Of a stretch of 64,000 nt of DNA, positions 54,416-64,000 are shown piece after piece. The stretch covers positions 296,228 to 360,227 of the forward strand of contig JAOANU010000019.1 of the NCBI GenBank assembly GCA_034387635.1, in the 5' to 3' direction. Position numbers and translations under genes: made by a program. The notes beneath the pieces were generated by a model that saw only the letters and a list, made by a program, of their open reading frames with translations, made no database searches and had not been told where the DNA came from. This stretch comes from Rhodosporidiobolus odoratus. Lineage: Eukaryota; Basidiomycota; Microbotryomycetes; Sporidiobolales; Sporidiobolaceae. How positions within the stretch are numbered: position 1 is the stretch's first letter; each line of letters begins with the position of its first letter.

Positions 54416-55638
54416 CTACTGGTGCACGCGAGTCCAGACGACCTTGCTCTCGTGAAGGCCGACACCGCCGGCGTGATTGCGAGCCTTGGCCTGCTTCTGC
54501 TCGAGAGTGCGCTTGACGCGAGCAAACCCGGCCGAAGCGGTTTCAGTCGAGGCTGGCTCGACTGCGGCAGAAGGGGCAGGTGATTCGACGGTGAAGGTGG
54601 AAAGAGCGTCGTTGAAAGAGGAAGAGGCGGTGGCTTTCGGGTTGGTGACTGTCGAGGTCGGGGAGGCAAGGCCAGCTGCATCGATGTAGGCGCCGTCGAT
54701 GCCGGAAGGAACGAGGGTCACAGTCATAGTGATGGGAGGGAGGTCGGCGGACTGCGATTCCTCGCGCTCTTCGACGACCGAAGCGTACGAAAAGACAGAG
54801 GTCGAAGGGGAGGCAACGGCGGCGTTGATCATCGGGGAAGCGGTTTGAGGCGTAGAGTCGCCGAGAGCGGCGATGGCGGCGGAGTAGGCGGAGGCTTGCG
54901 CAGCAGCGTCCGAGTAGTTGATGTCGCGGGCCTCAAGCTCAGCTTGGGCAGGAGAAGGAATTTGGCGAGCGCGCTTGACGTTGGGGACGTGCGAGTGAAG
55001 TGCGCGCTGCGCAGAGGCAGCAGCAGCCGTACGAGGAGCCTTGGCGCCAACAGCAGCGACGGCTCGCTGGTTATGCGGGAGACGCTCGTTGCGCTGGGAG
55101 GGTGCGGACGTGCGCCTCTTATTGCCGGAAGCGGTGCGGACGCGTGCGGTGAGAGGGAGGTCGGCGGGAGGGGAGGAAGGCGCCGAAGTTGAGGGAGGCG
55201 CGGAGAAGAGGGAGCGAACAACGCGGGCGAAAGAGGCGAGGGCGCCCTGCCGGTCGTTTTTGCGCTTCGAGATGGAGGTGAGGTTGATGGTGGAACCGCG
55301 AATGCCGCCGTTGTTATTGCCGCTAGTGGACGCGTCGACGACGATGGCGTGGTCTCCGGTCTCGGTGCGCTTGGCGCGACCGGAGAGAGAAGTGCGGCCG
55401 TCGGGAGACGAACGAAGGCCATGATTGGGGTGGTGAATGGCAAGGTGCGCACGGCGCGAGGCGAGGGAGGTGGAGCGGTGGGTGGGAAGGGCTGCAGAGT
55501 GGAGAACAGAGTCAGTACAAACGGGGAACGGGGAGGAGAGAAAGAGAGAAAAGCCGACGGACCTTCTGCCTGAGAAGAAAGAAGGGCGAGGGCCATCAAG
55601 GCAGCGAGGAAAGTCGAGGGGAAAGGAGTAGCGTGCAT
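54416..55638 (-). CDS. Secretory-pathway hypothetical protein
   Basis: Two exons in transcript order, 55638-55563 and 55491-54416, give 383 residues. The start ATG at 55638 yields a classic signal peptide: MHATPFPSTFLAALMALALL then SSQA. Splicing at phase 1 moves to a second frame; reading through the first frame instead would give a Pro/Ser-rich shadow. The mature region is Ala/Ser/Thr-rich with several dibasic sites (GRAKR, SISKRK, GNKRR, NVKRAR), which Kex2 could cut. It has a possible N-glycosylation sequence (NLTS). C-terminal residues KVVWTRVHQ. No GPI signal or second membrane segment seen. Family unknown; a secreted or cell-wall protein is the simplest reading. Its promoter faces that of the centrosomin-motif gene. 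Confidence 0.7.
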
Positions 55639-56141
55639 GGTGTTGGGAGAGAGACTGGCTCGAGAGAAGAGAAGAAGAAAAGTAGAGACTAGCGCGGGCG
55701 AGGACGAGAGTAGTGAGTGAAGCGGGAAGCAAGAGCAGAAGAGGGTAGCCAGCCGGTACTTGTATGAAGCATGAGATGGCTAGTGAACAGACTAGCCTAC
55801 TGCCCCAGAAGATGAGAGTAGGCTTGCTATGATGAGAGTTGGCGGGTGAAGGTGAGATGGCGGGTCAAAGTCGAAGGTGAGGTGAATGGCTTGGAGAGGG
55901 TGTCACGACAGAGTCGAGAGCAGAGCGTGTGAGCAGTGCAGCAGTGTCCAGTGTCATGCTCTCTGTGTCTATCTGTATCAGTCGACGCGTGAAGTGAGTG
56001 AAGTGAGGACGAGACTCGGAGATGAGACGATGAGACTCGAGTTGAATGAAATCTGAAATTGGATTTGCTGTTACACACTACATCCGATTGCTGTCAAGAT
56101 AGACCAAGAGTGACCACTCTGGGCTCGCTACAAGTGCCTGC
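55639..56141. other. Divergent promoter region
   Basis: About 500 bp between two diverging start codons, rich in gatgag/gagtga-type short repeats. No coding feature supported. Confidence 0.5.
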
Positions 56142-59100
56142 ATGGCATCCTACTCTTCAATCGACGACTCTCAGGATTCCAATCTCCCAACTTCAACTCC
56201 TCATCGAACTCTCGGATTAAAGTCATTCGCACAAACTTTCAATCAGGACGACTACGAGCAACCTCCACCGGGAATAGATCAACGCGACTGGGCACGCCTG
56301 GCGAGGCAGAATGGCAGACGAGATGATACTACCGCTGAAGAGGGGGACTCGCTTCTCGACGAAACTGCTCCGTCAGGTGGTGGACAGTCGGGAGGGGAAG
56401 GTGCGTCTCAGGACGACGAACGTGCTCCGGGGGAGTACCAGGCGCAGCGGGCACAGACAGCTACAAGGTCGACCCGCTCGCGGACCACTTCCGCACTTTC
56501 CTCTCGCACCGCCAACTCGGCTTCTTCCGTCTCGCGACACCCTTCTGCCTCGACCAACCTCACTGCTCCCTCTCCCTACGACCACTCGCACGAGCCCGAC
56601 ACGACCCTGCGCTCCGACGCGCCCGACCATGACCAGTCTACCTCGACTAAAATCGACCAGACTCAGACGACTGAGCTGCTCTCGGCACGCTTGGGTGGCG
56701 CAGGAGGAGAGGATACCACGATGGCGTCCTCTGCTGCGTCTGATGTGTATGGAGGAGGAGGAAGACCCGCCAAGAAGCGCTCGAGCGGAGGTGGGATGGG
56801 GCAGAACATGACCTTGCGTGAGCAGGAAAAGGTGCGCCTGCCTTTTTACGCGAATGACCTCTGCCATATACACGGGGATGCTCACGCTTGCTTGGTCCCC
56901 AGGTCATCGACGAGCTCAAGAAGGACAACTTCTCCCTCAAACTCAAACTCCACTTCTACGAGCAACGTCTCGAGAAAATGGCACCCTCCTCCGTCGAGCA
57001 AGCCCTTCGCGAGAACATCCAGCTCAAAGTCGAGTTTCAGACCCTTCGGCCCGAACTCAAGCGCTACAAGAAGCTCTTGCTCGAGGGGAACAAGGTCATT
57101 GAAGACCTGACCCGCCAACGAGACGAGCTTGAGGCAAACGCGGCGTCGAGGGGCGGCAGCCGGAGCGCGAGGGAGCGAGAGCTGGAGAAGGAGCTTAAAC
57201 GACTGAGAGAGCGGGATCAGGACCGCGAAGAGTGGGAGAGGAAAGCCAGAGAGCTAGCGAGGGAGGTCAAGCAACTCAAGACCAGCGGGGTTAGCAGCGA
57301 AGAGCTCGAGGTGCGGACTGTCCACCTTCTAGCCACGAAGGCGCATGTTGAGCTGACGTAATCGTTTCTGCCATTACTAGGACCTGCGGGCCGACAACGA
57401 CGACCTCCGACGGCACCTGCAAGACGCAGAGGACGAACGAGAAGAGCTTCGCCAAGATGTATCGCAGCTGCGACGAGAAGTGGCGGACCAGGCAGACCAG
57501 AGCATGGTAAGCGATGCGGGACGGACTAGGGGCACGTTCCGGCGAGAGGTGGAAAGGCTCGAGCAGGTACGCCCGTGTGACCTTGTGGATTGTTGCAGTC
57601 TTGACGCCGTTGCCGCCCTGCAGGAGTCTTCCTCACTTCGTTCGCAAGTATCCGCTCAGCTTACTATGCTCACCACTCGAAACGACGAGAAGCAGCACCT
57701 GCAGGTTCAGGTCGAAGGGCTCAAAGCAGACTGTGCCGCTCTGGAGAACGAGCTGGACCATGCGCAGCGGGAAAGGGAACGAAGCAGGGAGGAGAGGGCA
57801 GAAGAGGGTGATCGAGGAGACCTTGCGGACGTGAGTCGGCTTGTCCACCAGGTTTCGCGACTTTCTTCTGAAGCCCGCTGTCCTAATTTGACTTTAGGAC
57901 CTCAACCGGCATCGAGATCGCGCCACCGCCCTTTCGCTCGAACTGGAGGACACCAAGACTCAGCTCGATGCGAAGGAACGGGAAATCGAGGAGCTTTTGG
58001 CAGAGCTGGACGAACGGGCAGCGCAGCACGACGACGACGTGGCGAAAGTGGAGGGTGAATGGAGAGACGAGGTAGAGCGGGCTAGAGCCGCAGAAGCCGA
58101 AGCCAAGCAGGTGCGCCTTGCGGGCAACCGCTCTCTGCTGCTGTACTGACAAGCGTTCCGAGCAATCGTACTTGCAGCTGCTAGAGGACAAGGAGGCCGA
58201 CGTGGACGATCTCGCCAACCGAGTGGAGCAGCTCATGCAACAGTTGGCAAAGAAAGAGGCGGACATGGCTGCGGACCAGGAAGAGGTCGAAGCTCTCACT
58301 CACGACCTGCAGAAGGTGAGCGCCGTTTATTCGTCGCGCTCCTGACGAGCTGGACCTCTCGCTGATGCGCATTTTTCTCCAGCTCGGCGCCCAAATCTTC
58401 GAGTTGGAAGGCGAAATCGAGCAAAAGGATGCCGAGGTCGATACGCTCAAAAATGACCTGGCGGCCGTCGACAAGGAGCTCGAAGACAAGCAACAAGTCC
58501 ACGAGCAGGTTGTCGCTGCACTCAAGGAGGTACGCCTCTTCCCTCCCTCCCAGTCTCGGCTTTGCTGAGTGCTCCGCCTTCTGCAGAAATTGAATACGAC
58601 CAAGGCGCGCCACTCCGAGCTGACTATTCAGCACGAATCAGCGAGCACAGAACGGGCTTTCTTGTCCTCGAAGGTCGAGGATCTCGCGCTCGCTAATGCG
58701 AAACTCGAGGAGGAAAAGCGACAGCTGCAGGACGAGGCCGAGGAGATCATGCGTGCGCTTCGCAAAGAAGAGGACGACCGTGACGAAGACGCGACAGAAG
58801 CGGAGCGGATTCGGCGGGAGATTGAGACCAAGTGGAACAGGGAGGTCGAGGAGCTCGAACAGGTGCGTTCTGTTGCGCATGCTCTGGTAGATCTCGCTGA
58901 CATGTTCTAGTACCTGATCAGGACCTTGGTGCCACCCGCACAACCGTGTCTCAGCTCCGCAACCTCGTCGCCGAGCGCGAAGCCGACGTTTCTTCCCTGC
59001 AAGCCGCCCTCAACACCCTCGAATCGTCGAATCGTCGTCAAGGCGAGAATGCCTCGTCCGACCGCTTTGCTCTTGAGCTCGAGATGGACCGTGCGAAGAG

Positions 59101-60790
59101 GGATCTTAAGCGTCTTGAGGCAGAATTGGAGGATACGAAGAATGAGTTGGACCAGAGGGAGAGAGAGAAGCGAGATGGTGATATGCGCCTGGCTACGGCA
59201 GTACGTCACAGCTCTTCCTTTCCCTACATACCGTGTGAGAGCCGCTAAACTGGCTGACTTTGTCGTTCGTCACTTTCAGGAATCGGAGAACAAGGACCTC
59301 GTTTCGCAATTGGCGTCGCAAACGCAGACCCGCCTCTCCCTTGCCGACAAACACGATGCCGTCTCCAAGGTGAGAGTCACCACCGCGCTTCCTTCCGATC
59401 GACCCCACTCATCTGTTTTTGCGCTCCCCAGAATCTCTACACTACCCAGCTTGAGCTCAGCTCTGCCCGTGAACGCCTTCGCTCGCTCGAGGACCAGCTC
59501 ACCAACGATCAGCGGGCTCTCGGCCGGGCGGAGAACGAGATGCGAGAGCAGCTAAAGGAGAGAAATGGCCTTCTCTTGACGGTGTACCAGTATGTCGACA
59601 AGGTCGGAGGCGTGCGTTCCCTTTCCCCCTTGTCCTCCCTTCTCGTCCGGCTCTCAACTGGTGCGATGCTCTCCACCCTTGCTAACCCTTTCGCCACTTT
59701 GCAGAAGAAACCGTCCGGCCAATCTGACCTCAAGCCATTCGACAGCAAGACCTTCTCCATCTTCCACGATCGCTTGCTCGAGCGGTTGAAGGGCGTCAGT
59801 CAGCTACAGATGAGCTTCGAGCGGCGTGCCAAGGAGCTGGAGGGCAAGGTCAAGGACGGCTTTGCGTGCGTTTCCGATTATCCTCTGACTCCTCATTGCC
59901 GCCGGCAATGGATAAAGCTGACAACTGCGCGGCATTGCAGAGCTCTCAAGCGTCAATCCGACGCACGCCACAAGCAGCTCGACCGATTCGAGGCCAGCAT
60001 CAAGACCGCGACCGAGACTCAACGGCAATGGCGCGTCCGGGTTCAGCAAAAGCAGCTCGAGATCGAGGGTGCCAAGGTGTGCAGCGTCGTCTCATTTGCG
60101 GACGTCGCCGATACTGACTGTCGAGTCATCGCAGGCCCAAGTTTCCGACCTTGAGTCTCAGCTTACCTCTGCGCGCCGCAACTCTGCTGCCTTTTCCTCA
60201 CCCGACCTCTCCCGCTCACCACGACCCGGTTCCTCGCCGTCATCGCTTGCCACCGCGGATCCCGCGCTCAATCAACGGCTCACCCTCTCTCAATCCCGCG
60301 TGTCAACTCTGGAACGACGCCTCGCCGCCACGCAGGCTCAGCTCAAAGATGCCGAAGACAAACTCGGCGAGCAACGGGGCAAGATCGGTACGGCCGAGGG
60401 CAAATGGGAAGCTCGGTTCCGGGAGCTGGAAGGGCGGGTTCGACAGGCGGAGGAGAGGACGAAGCGGGAGAGGCAGGGCGCGAAGGAGAGGGTTGGCGAG
60501 TTGATGGGCACCGTCAAGTACGTTCCTTCCCGCTTGTTGTGTGCGAACGGCGCAACGGCGCAGGGGTGCGCCAGTGCCGGATAGGAGAACGCCGAAACGT
60601 CCGGTGCTGACTTTGCCACTTCACCTCGCGTTCCCGCAGGAACCTCGAGGTCCAACTCACTTCGGCCAAGCGACGGGATCAGCAGCTCGAAGACGTTATC
60701 CGGCACCAGCAGCGACCTGGATCAGTATCCTCAGGACGGCCAACGTCGTTGACCTCAGCGAGGGTGGCGGAGGAAGGAGGGAAGGAATAA
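56142..60790 (+). CDS. Centrosomin-motif (Cnn_1N) coiled-coil protein, Mto1/Pcp1-like
   Basis: Expected to recruit or activate gamma-tubulin complexes at spindle pole bodies or other microtubule-organising centres. Fifteen exons: 56142-56831, 56903-57310, 57381-57566, 57624-57830, 57898-58110, 58178-58315, 58383-58529, 58587-58862, 58922-59200, 59280-59369, 59432-59611, 59705-59865, 59941-60076, 60135-60517 and 60640-60790, about 1214 residues. The first 220 residues are disordered. The exon 1/2 join creates the Cnn_1N motif: MTLREQEKVIDELKKDNFSL then KLKLHFYEQRLEKMAPSSVE. Nearly everything after that is heptad coiled coil (for example EKELKRLRERDQDREEWERK). Most exons end in phase 0, so the coiled coil looks built of exon modules. 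The C-terminus (PGSVSSGRPTSLTSARVAEE) shows no PACT or Mto1 C-terminal domain that I can recognise. Assignment to Mto1 rather than Pcp1 is open. Confidence 0.85.
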
Positions 60791-61473
60791 GGTTAGATGC
60801 GCTTTGGTTTCGCGTCGGGTGTGTTTGTTCAGTACCCTCCTCATCTTCGTCTTTCTTTGTGTTTGTGTACTTGGAAGTGTGCTTTTGCAAGGCTGCCATT
60901 TGTCGCCGCATCGTCGTCGCTGTTCTCTCACTGCGGCCTCAGGCTTTCTCCCGGTTCAACGTTTGACACCTCTCTCGCGTTGCATGGGTGGCGAGATGAC
61001 CCGATCCGCTCACTACGGCTCCTGTGACTTGAGTATAGCCGGGAAAAGAGCTTGTCAGAGTAGTTTGTATGTTGTCCCTTTCTCCTCGCGAACAGTTCAA
61101 GTTCTCGTCTCTTAAGACTTCAATCTATCACAACTGTCGTCGATCACGCTTGAGGCGAGTACAGACAGTACCAGACTGTCTACAACCCTACTCTGGTCCC
61201 TACCTACACCGAGGCACCGTCAATCTCGCGCAGTAACATTGTAACCCAACTCTGTCAACTGCAACCCTCGATCAACGTACAACCCTCGTTCTCTTCTCTA
61301 CACGACAAGCAGCGCAACCATCGCCAATCTGAGCAGCATAACAGACCGATATAACCCCTATCACACACGCGCCAGCCGCCTTCTCGCCGACTTGCGACAA
61401 CACCCTCGACTCCTCCGTGGACCGACAGGAGTAACTCTACAACAGCCCTACTCCGCCCTGGGATAGGCCAGAC
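60791..61473. other. Intergenic region, 3' UTR and promoter
   Basis: About 680 bp between the coiled-coil gene and the KCH1-like gene. No gene supported. Sequence before 61474 is C/A-rich on the plus strand, typical of a fungal 5' UTR. Confidence 0.5.
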
Positions 61474-64000
61474 ATGTGCTGTCAGAATGCAAAGTGGAAG
61501 AGGGAGGTAGTCCCAGATCACAAGGTAAGCTCGTCGTCATTCGCTTAAAGAGGGTCGAGCGATCCATCTGAGCGACCGCATCAACACTGTCCATTGTCCG
61601 ACGGGAGGTGATGGAGGGATTAGCAGCTGTCAAGCTCGGCTGCGCCGCTAAGAGGCGTGACAAGCGGGACTGACTCTTTTCCTCCCTCCCTTTTCCCCTC
61701 GTAGTTTGACTTTATCGACGTTTCTCAGTTTCATACGTCGGCATGCGGCACACGACTAACGTGAGTCTCATCTTCTGCGTCTCCGAAGCAGAATGACCCC
61801 CAGCCTCTGCTTCCTGACGTCGTCCTTCGCGCAAATGTACCGTAGTAGCTCGCTAACCTTGCTTATCTTCCTCGACTGGCGACATCGCTCCGCAGGTACG
61901 GTTGGCTGTGGCTCATGTTCATCAAGTCCATCGCCGTCTACATCGCCGATATCTACACCCTTGTCGCCCTCCTCGCCTCGGACCGATGGTCCGCCTCGGT
62001 TCTGCAGTCCGATGCGGCCAAGAGCGACTCGACCAGCAGCAACGTGCTGGAGGTCCCCTTCTCCGTGCGTTCTTCGTTCTGTCTTGCTACGCCCTACGCC
62101 GTTCCTTCTATGTCTCGGCCATCCTGCCCTTACTTACTGAGGTTCCCTTCTTCTCTCATTCCCGCGCCGCTCGTGGAACCAATGCTCCCCTCACCCATTG
62201 CTATCGCCGCGCCCCGCACCTTGTCCCTTCGCGACCCGTGTCACCTTGATTCGTCTGCTCAGATCGGCAAATGGATCTTCTTCGGCTGTATCATCTTCTC
62301 TTTCCTCCTCCTGCTCTGGGAAGCGCGCAAATCCCGGGCCATCATCAAGTCGCGCGACATTTCCTACGCCTTCACCAACATCATGAGTCAGAACTGGTAC
62401 GCGCTGCGAAGCTACGACCATTACTGCTTTTTCTGTCAGATCGACAACTCGAAGAAGAAGAAGGACGAGTTTGCCTTTTTCGTTTTCTTCACTTTCAAGG
62501 GTGCGTTCTTTGACCTTCGCGCTGCTCTCCGGAGTGCTTCCTGGTTCGCGATCAACTGACCTCGCCCTTCCGTTACAGGCTGGAAGCGCCTCCTCCTTGC
62601 CGACGCTCCTCGCCAAGTCATTAACGCCCTCACCCTCTACTCCTTCGGCAAATCCGAAAACTGGACAACCGACTTCAGCGTCTACTGGAGCGGTAGTCTC
62701 ATCAAGAAGGGCATCCTCGTCTCGATGCTCTTCACCGTCATCATCTGGGTCATCTCGGCGTTGCTCCTTCTCGTCGCCGCCGTCATGTACATCCCGTTAC
62801 TGTGCTATATTCAGGGTAACTTGAAGGAGTACTGTTGCCACAAGGTCGACAAGCGGTGTGTACCTCTTTCCTACCTCGACAAGTCTCTTGTAGCTGATGT
62901 CCAGTCTCTCGCCTTCCTTTGCTCCCTGTTTGCCTCTCTCCCGGTTCTATCTTCCTACACTACCCTGCGACTCCCCTTAACCTCGCTTCAACCTCCCCTG
63001 ACGCTTTTGCCTGCGCTGATCACTCGCTTCTTTCGTTGCTGCTCTCTCTCCTTCCATCCGGGCCCCGGCCTGCGCTACGCCTTCGCCTCGCGCCACCCGC
63101 CCCTTACTCTCCTCCCCGACTCTCCATTCCCGGTTATCTCACCTCGACCTCGCGGCATGATCTACTGCACCCCTCGTCCGTCAGAATCGCCGAGCTCATG
63201 AAGCGCAAGAACAAGAAGCGCCTCGCAGCCGAAGCGAAGCGGGCAGCTGCTGAAGCTCGCGGCGACTTCTCGCATCTCAAGGACAAGACCGGCAAGATGG
63301 TTCGCGCTCCCATGGCACAGCCAACGCTCCCGAAGATCGGCCTCGACGACGACGACCTGTTCTCCGACACCGGCTCTGTTCGAGGCGGTGGCGGCGCCTA
63401 CTCCGAGAAGCACGCCTACCCACCCGCTCCGACCCTTCCTTATGCCGCCGCACCTTATTCCTCTTCCAACCTCGCTCGACACGCTTACCCTTACGCCTCC
63501 TCCGATACTGATTCTCTCGCCGGCGGACCGCGAGATGGTAAGCACCACTTTGGCTACGCCGAGTCGGTCACGTCACTCGACGGCTTTGCTTCGCGAGCAG
63601 CACCGATGGGCGCTTACGGCGACTCGACCGCGAACCTCACCGCACCCACGAACGCCATGACCCGCGCCCCTTCCTACCGCACCAACCCTTCCTCTCAGAA
63701 CCTTCACGCCGCTCACGGCGGCGGCGGGTACGAGTACGACGACAAGTACGCCGCCATGGCCACCGCGACAACCTCGACCCTCGGTGCTAGCCAGTTTGGC
63801 GCGCTCGCTTTCGACGGGATGGACGACGGGCGGGGGCTCTCGCACTCGAACTCGGTGCGGTCACACGCAGAGTATGCCGCGCCAAGTGAAGGTACGCGGC
63901 AACAGCTCTACGAGCGGGCAGCGAGGCAGAACGAGGACGATTCTGTTCCGTATTTCCAGTCTCAGCACGGGTTGGACGGGGCTGGCGTCGCGTACGGCGG
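61474..64000 (+). CDS. KCH1: KCH1-family plasma-membrane potassium transport protein (3' partial)
   Basis: Kch1/Prm6 proteins mediate low-affinity potassium influx, in yeast upon pheromone or stress signalling. Exons: 61474-61524, 61705-61760, 61896-62064, 62263-62500, 62579-62855 and 63185 to beyond the window end. The two small 5' exons give MCCQNAKWKREVVPDHK then FDFIDVSQFHTSACGTRL, the conserved family start, which settles the ATG at 61474 over later ones. Membrane segments: YGWLWLMFIKSIAVYIADIY and WIFFGCIIFSFLLLLWEARK. Then the conserved DISYAFTNIMSQNWYALRSY and FCQIDNSKKKKDEFAFFVFF, LADAPRQVINALTLYSFGK, and a pair of hydrophobic segments (SMLFTVIIWVISALLLLVAA). The cytoplasmic tail starts IAELMKRKNKKRLAAEAK and is Ala/Ser/Tyr/Gly-rich. 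It remains open to base 64000, at least 530 residues. Intron 5 (329 nt) is the longest in the gene. Confidence 0.88.

Noticed and set aside
1..64000. tRNA or rRNA genes, CRISPR arrays, bacterial promoters or ribosome-binding sites
   Set aside because: I saw no clear tRNA B-box with a foldable partner, no rRNA segment and no spaced repeat array; the sequence is eukaryotic, so bacterial signals do not apply. A covariance-model scan would be decisive for tRNAs.

Overview
The window is nuclear DNA of a GC-rich, intron-dense basidiomycete, most likely a red yeast of the Microbotryomycetes (Rhodotorula/Rhodosporidium/Sporobolomyces type). The evidence is many short introns (about 45-130 nt) with gtgcgt, gtacgt or gtaagt donors, Ser/Pro-rich low-complexity tails, and a protein set that includes a Clp1-like sexual regulator, a fungal Cet1-type RNA triphosphatase, HAP5, a KCH potassium-transport protein and a MATH-BTB protein. 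There are no bacterial-style operons. All gene models were spliced by hand by matching intron phase to conserved motifs, so exon joins are inferences, and the joins I could not make work are flagged.

Layout. 0-5.6 kb: the 3' part of POT1 (+), then two head-to-tail coiled-coil genes on the minus strand that look like paralogues. 7.4-16.7 kb: a dense block with a Clp1-like gene (+), an RPAP3-like TPR protein (-) sharing a short divergent promoter with the mRNA-capping triphosphatase CET1 (+), a CBM48/AMPK-type glycogen-binding protein (+) and a small hypothetical gene (-). 17.2-20.5 kb: a basic hypothetical gene, then a gene-poor stretch with a decayed Pumilio-like sequence. 21.0-23.8 kb: VMA2, subunit B of the V-ATPase (-), with 11 exons.

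25.2-29.9 kb: a Ty1/copia LTR retrotransposon with 243-bp LTRs that differ at one visible position and a perfect 5-bp target duplication. Its coding region is split by a frame change in a GGC tract. It lies in a gene-poor island (about 24-33 kb) that also holds a transposase-tail-like remnant, an unrecognised five-exon gene and short direct repeats.

33.3-46 kb: HAP5 (NF-YC) (+), a CRAL-TRIO-like/RhoGAP protein (+), the RNA polymerase III subunit RPC11 (-) divergent from a MATH-BTB gene (+), and a large Golgi-type DXD glycosyltransferase (-). 48.3-49.7 kb: a PCL/Pho80-type cyclin (-). 50.3-54.4 kb is gene-poor. 54.4-64 kb: a secretory protein of unknown function (-), a long centrosomin-motif (Mto1/Pcp1-like) coiled-coil protein (+) and the 5' part of a KCH1-family membrane protein (+).

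The genes do not form one pathway; this is an ordinary housekeeping segment of a yeast chromosome with one recent transposon insertion. I did not find a convincing undescribed system. The most interesting signals are the copia element with its frame switch and very short leader, the two coiled-coil paralogues, the Clp1-like gene, the orphan spliced gene beside the transposon, an 8-nt internal microexon, and two candidate GC-AG introns.
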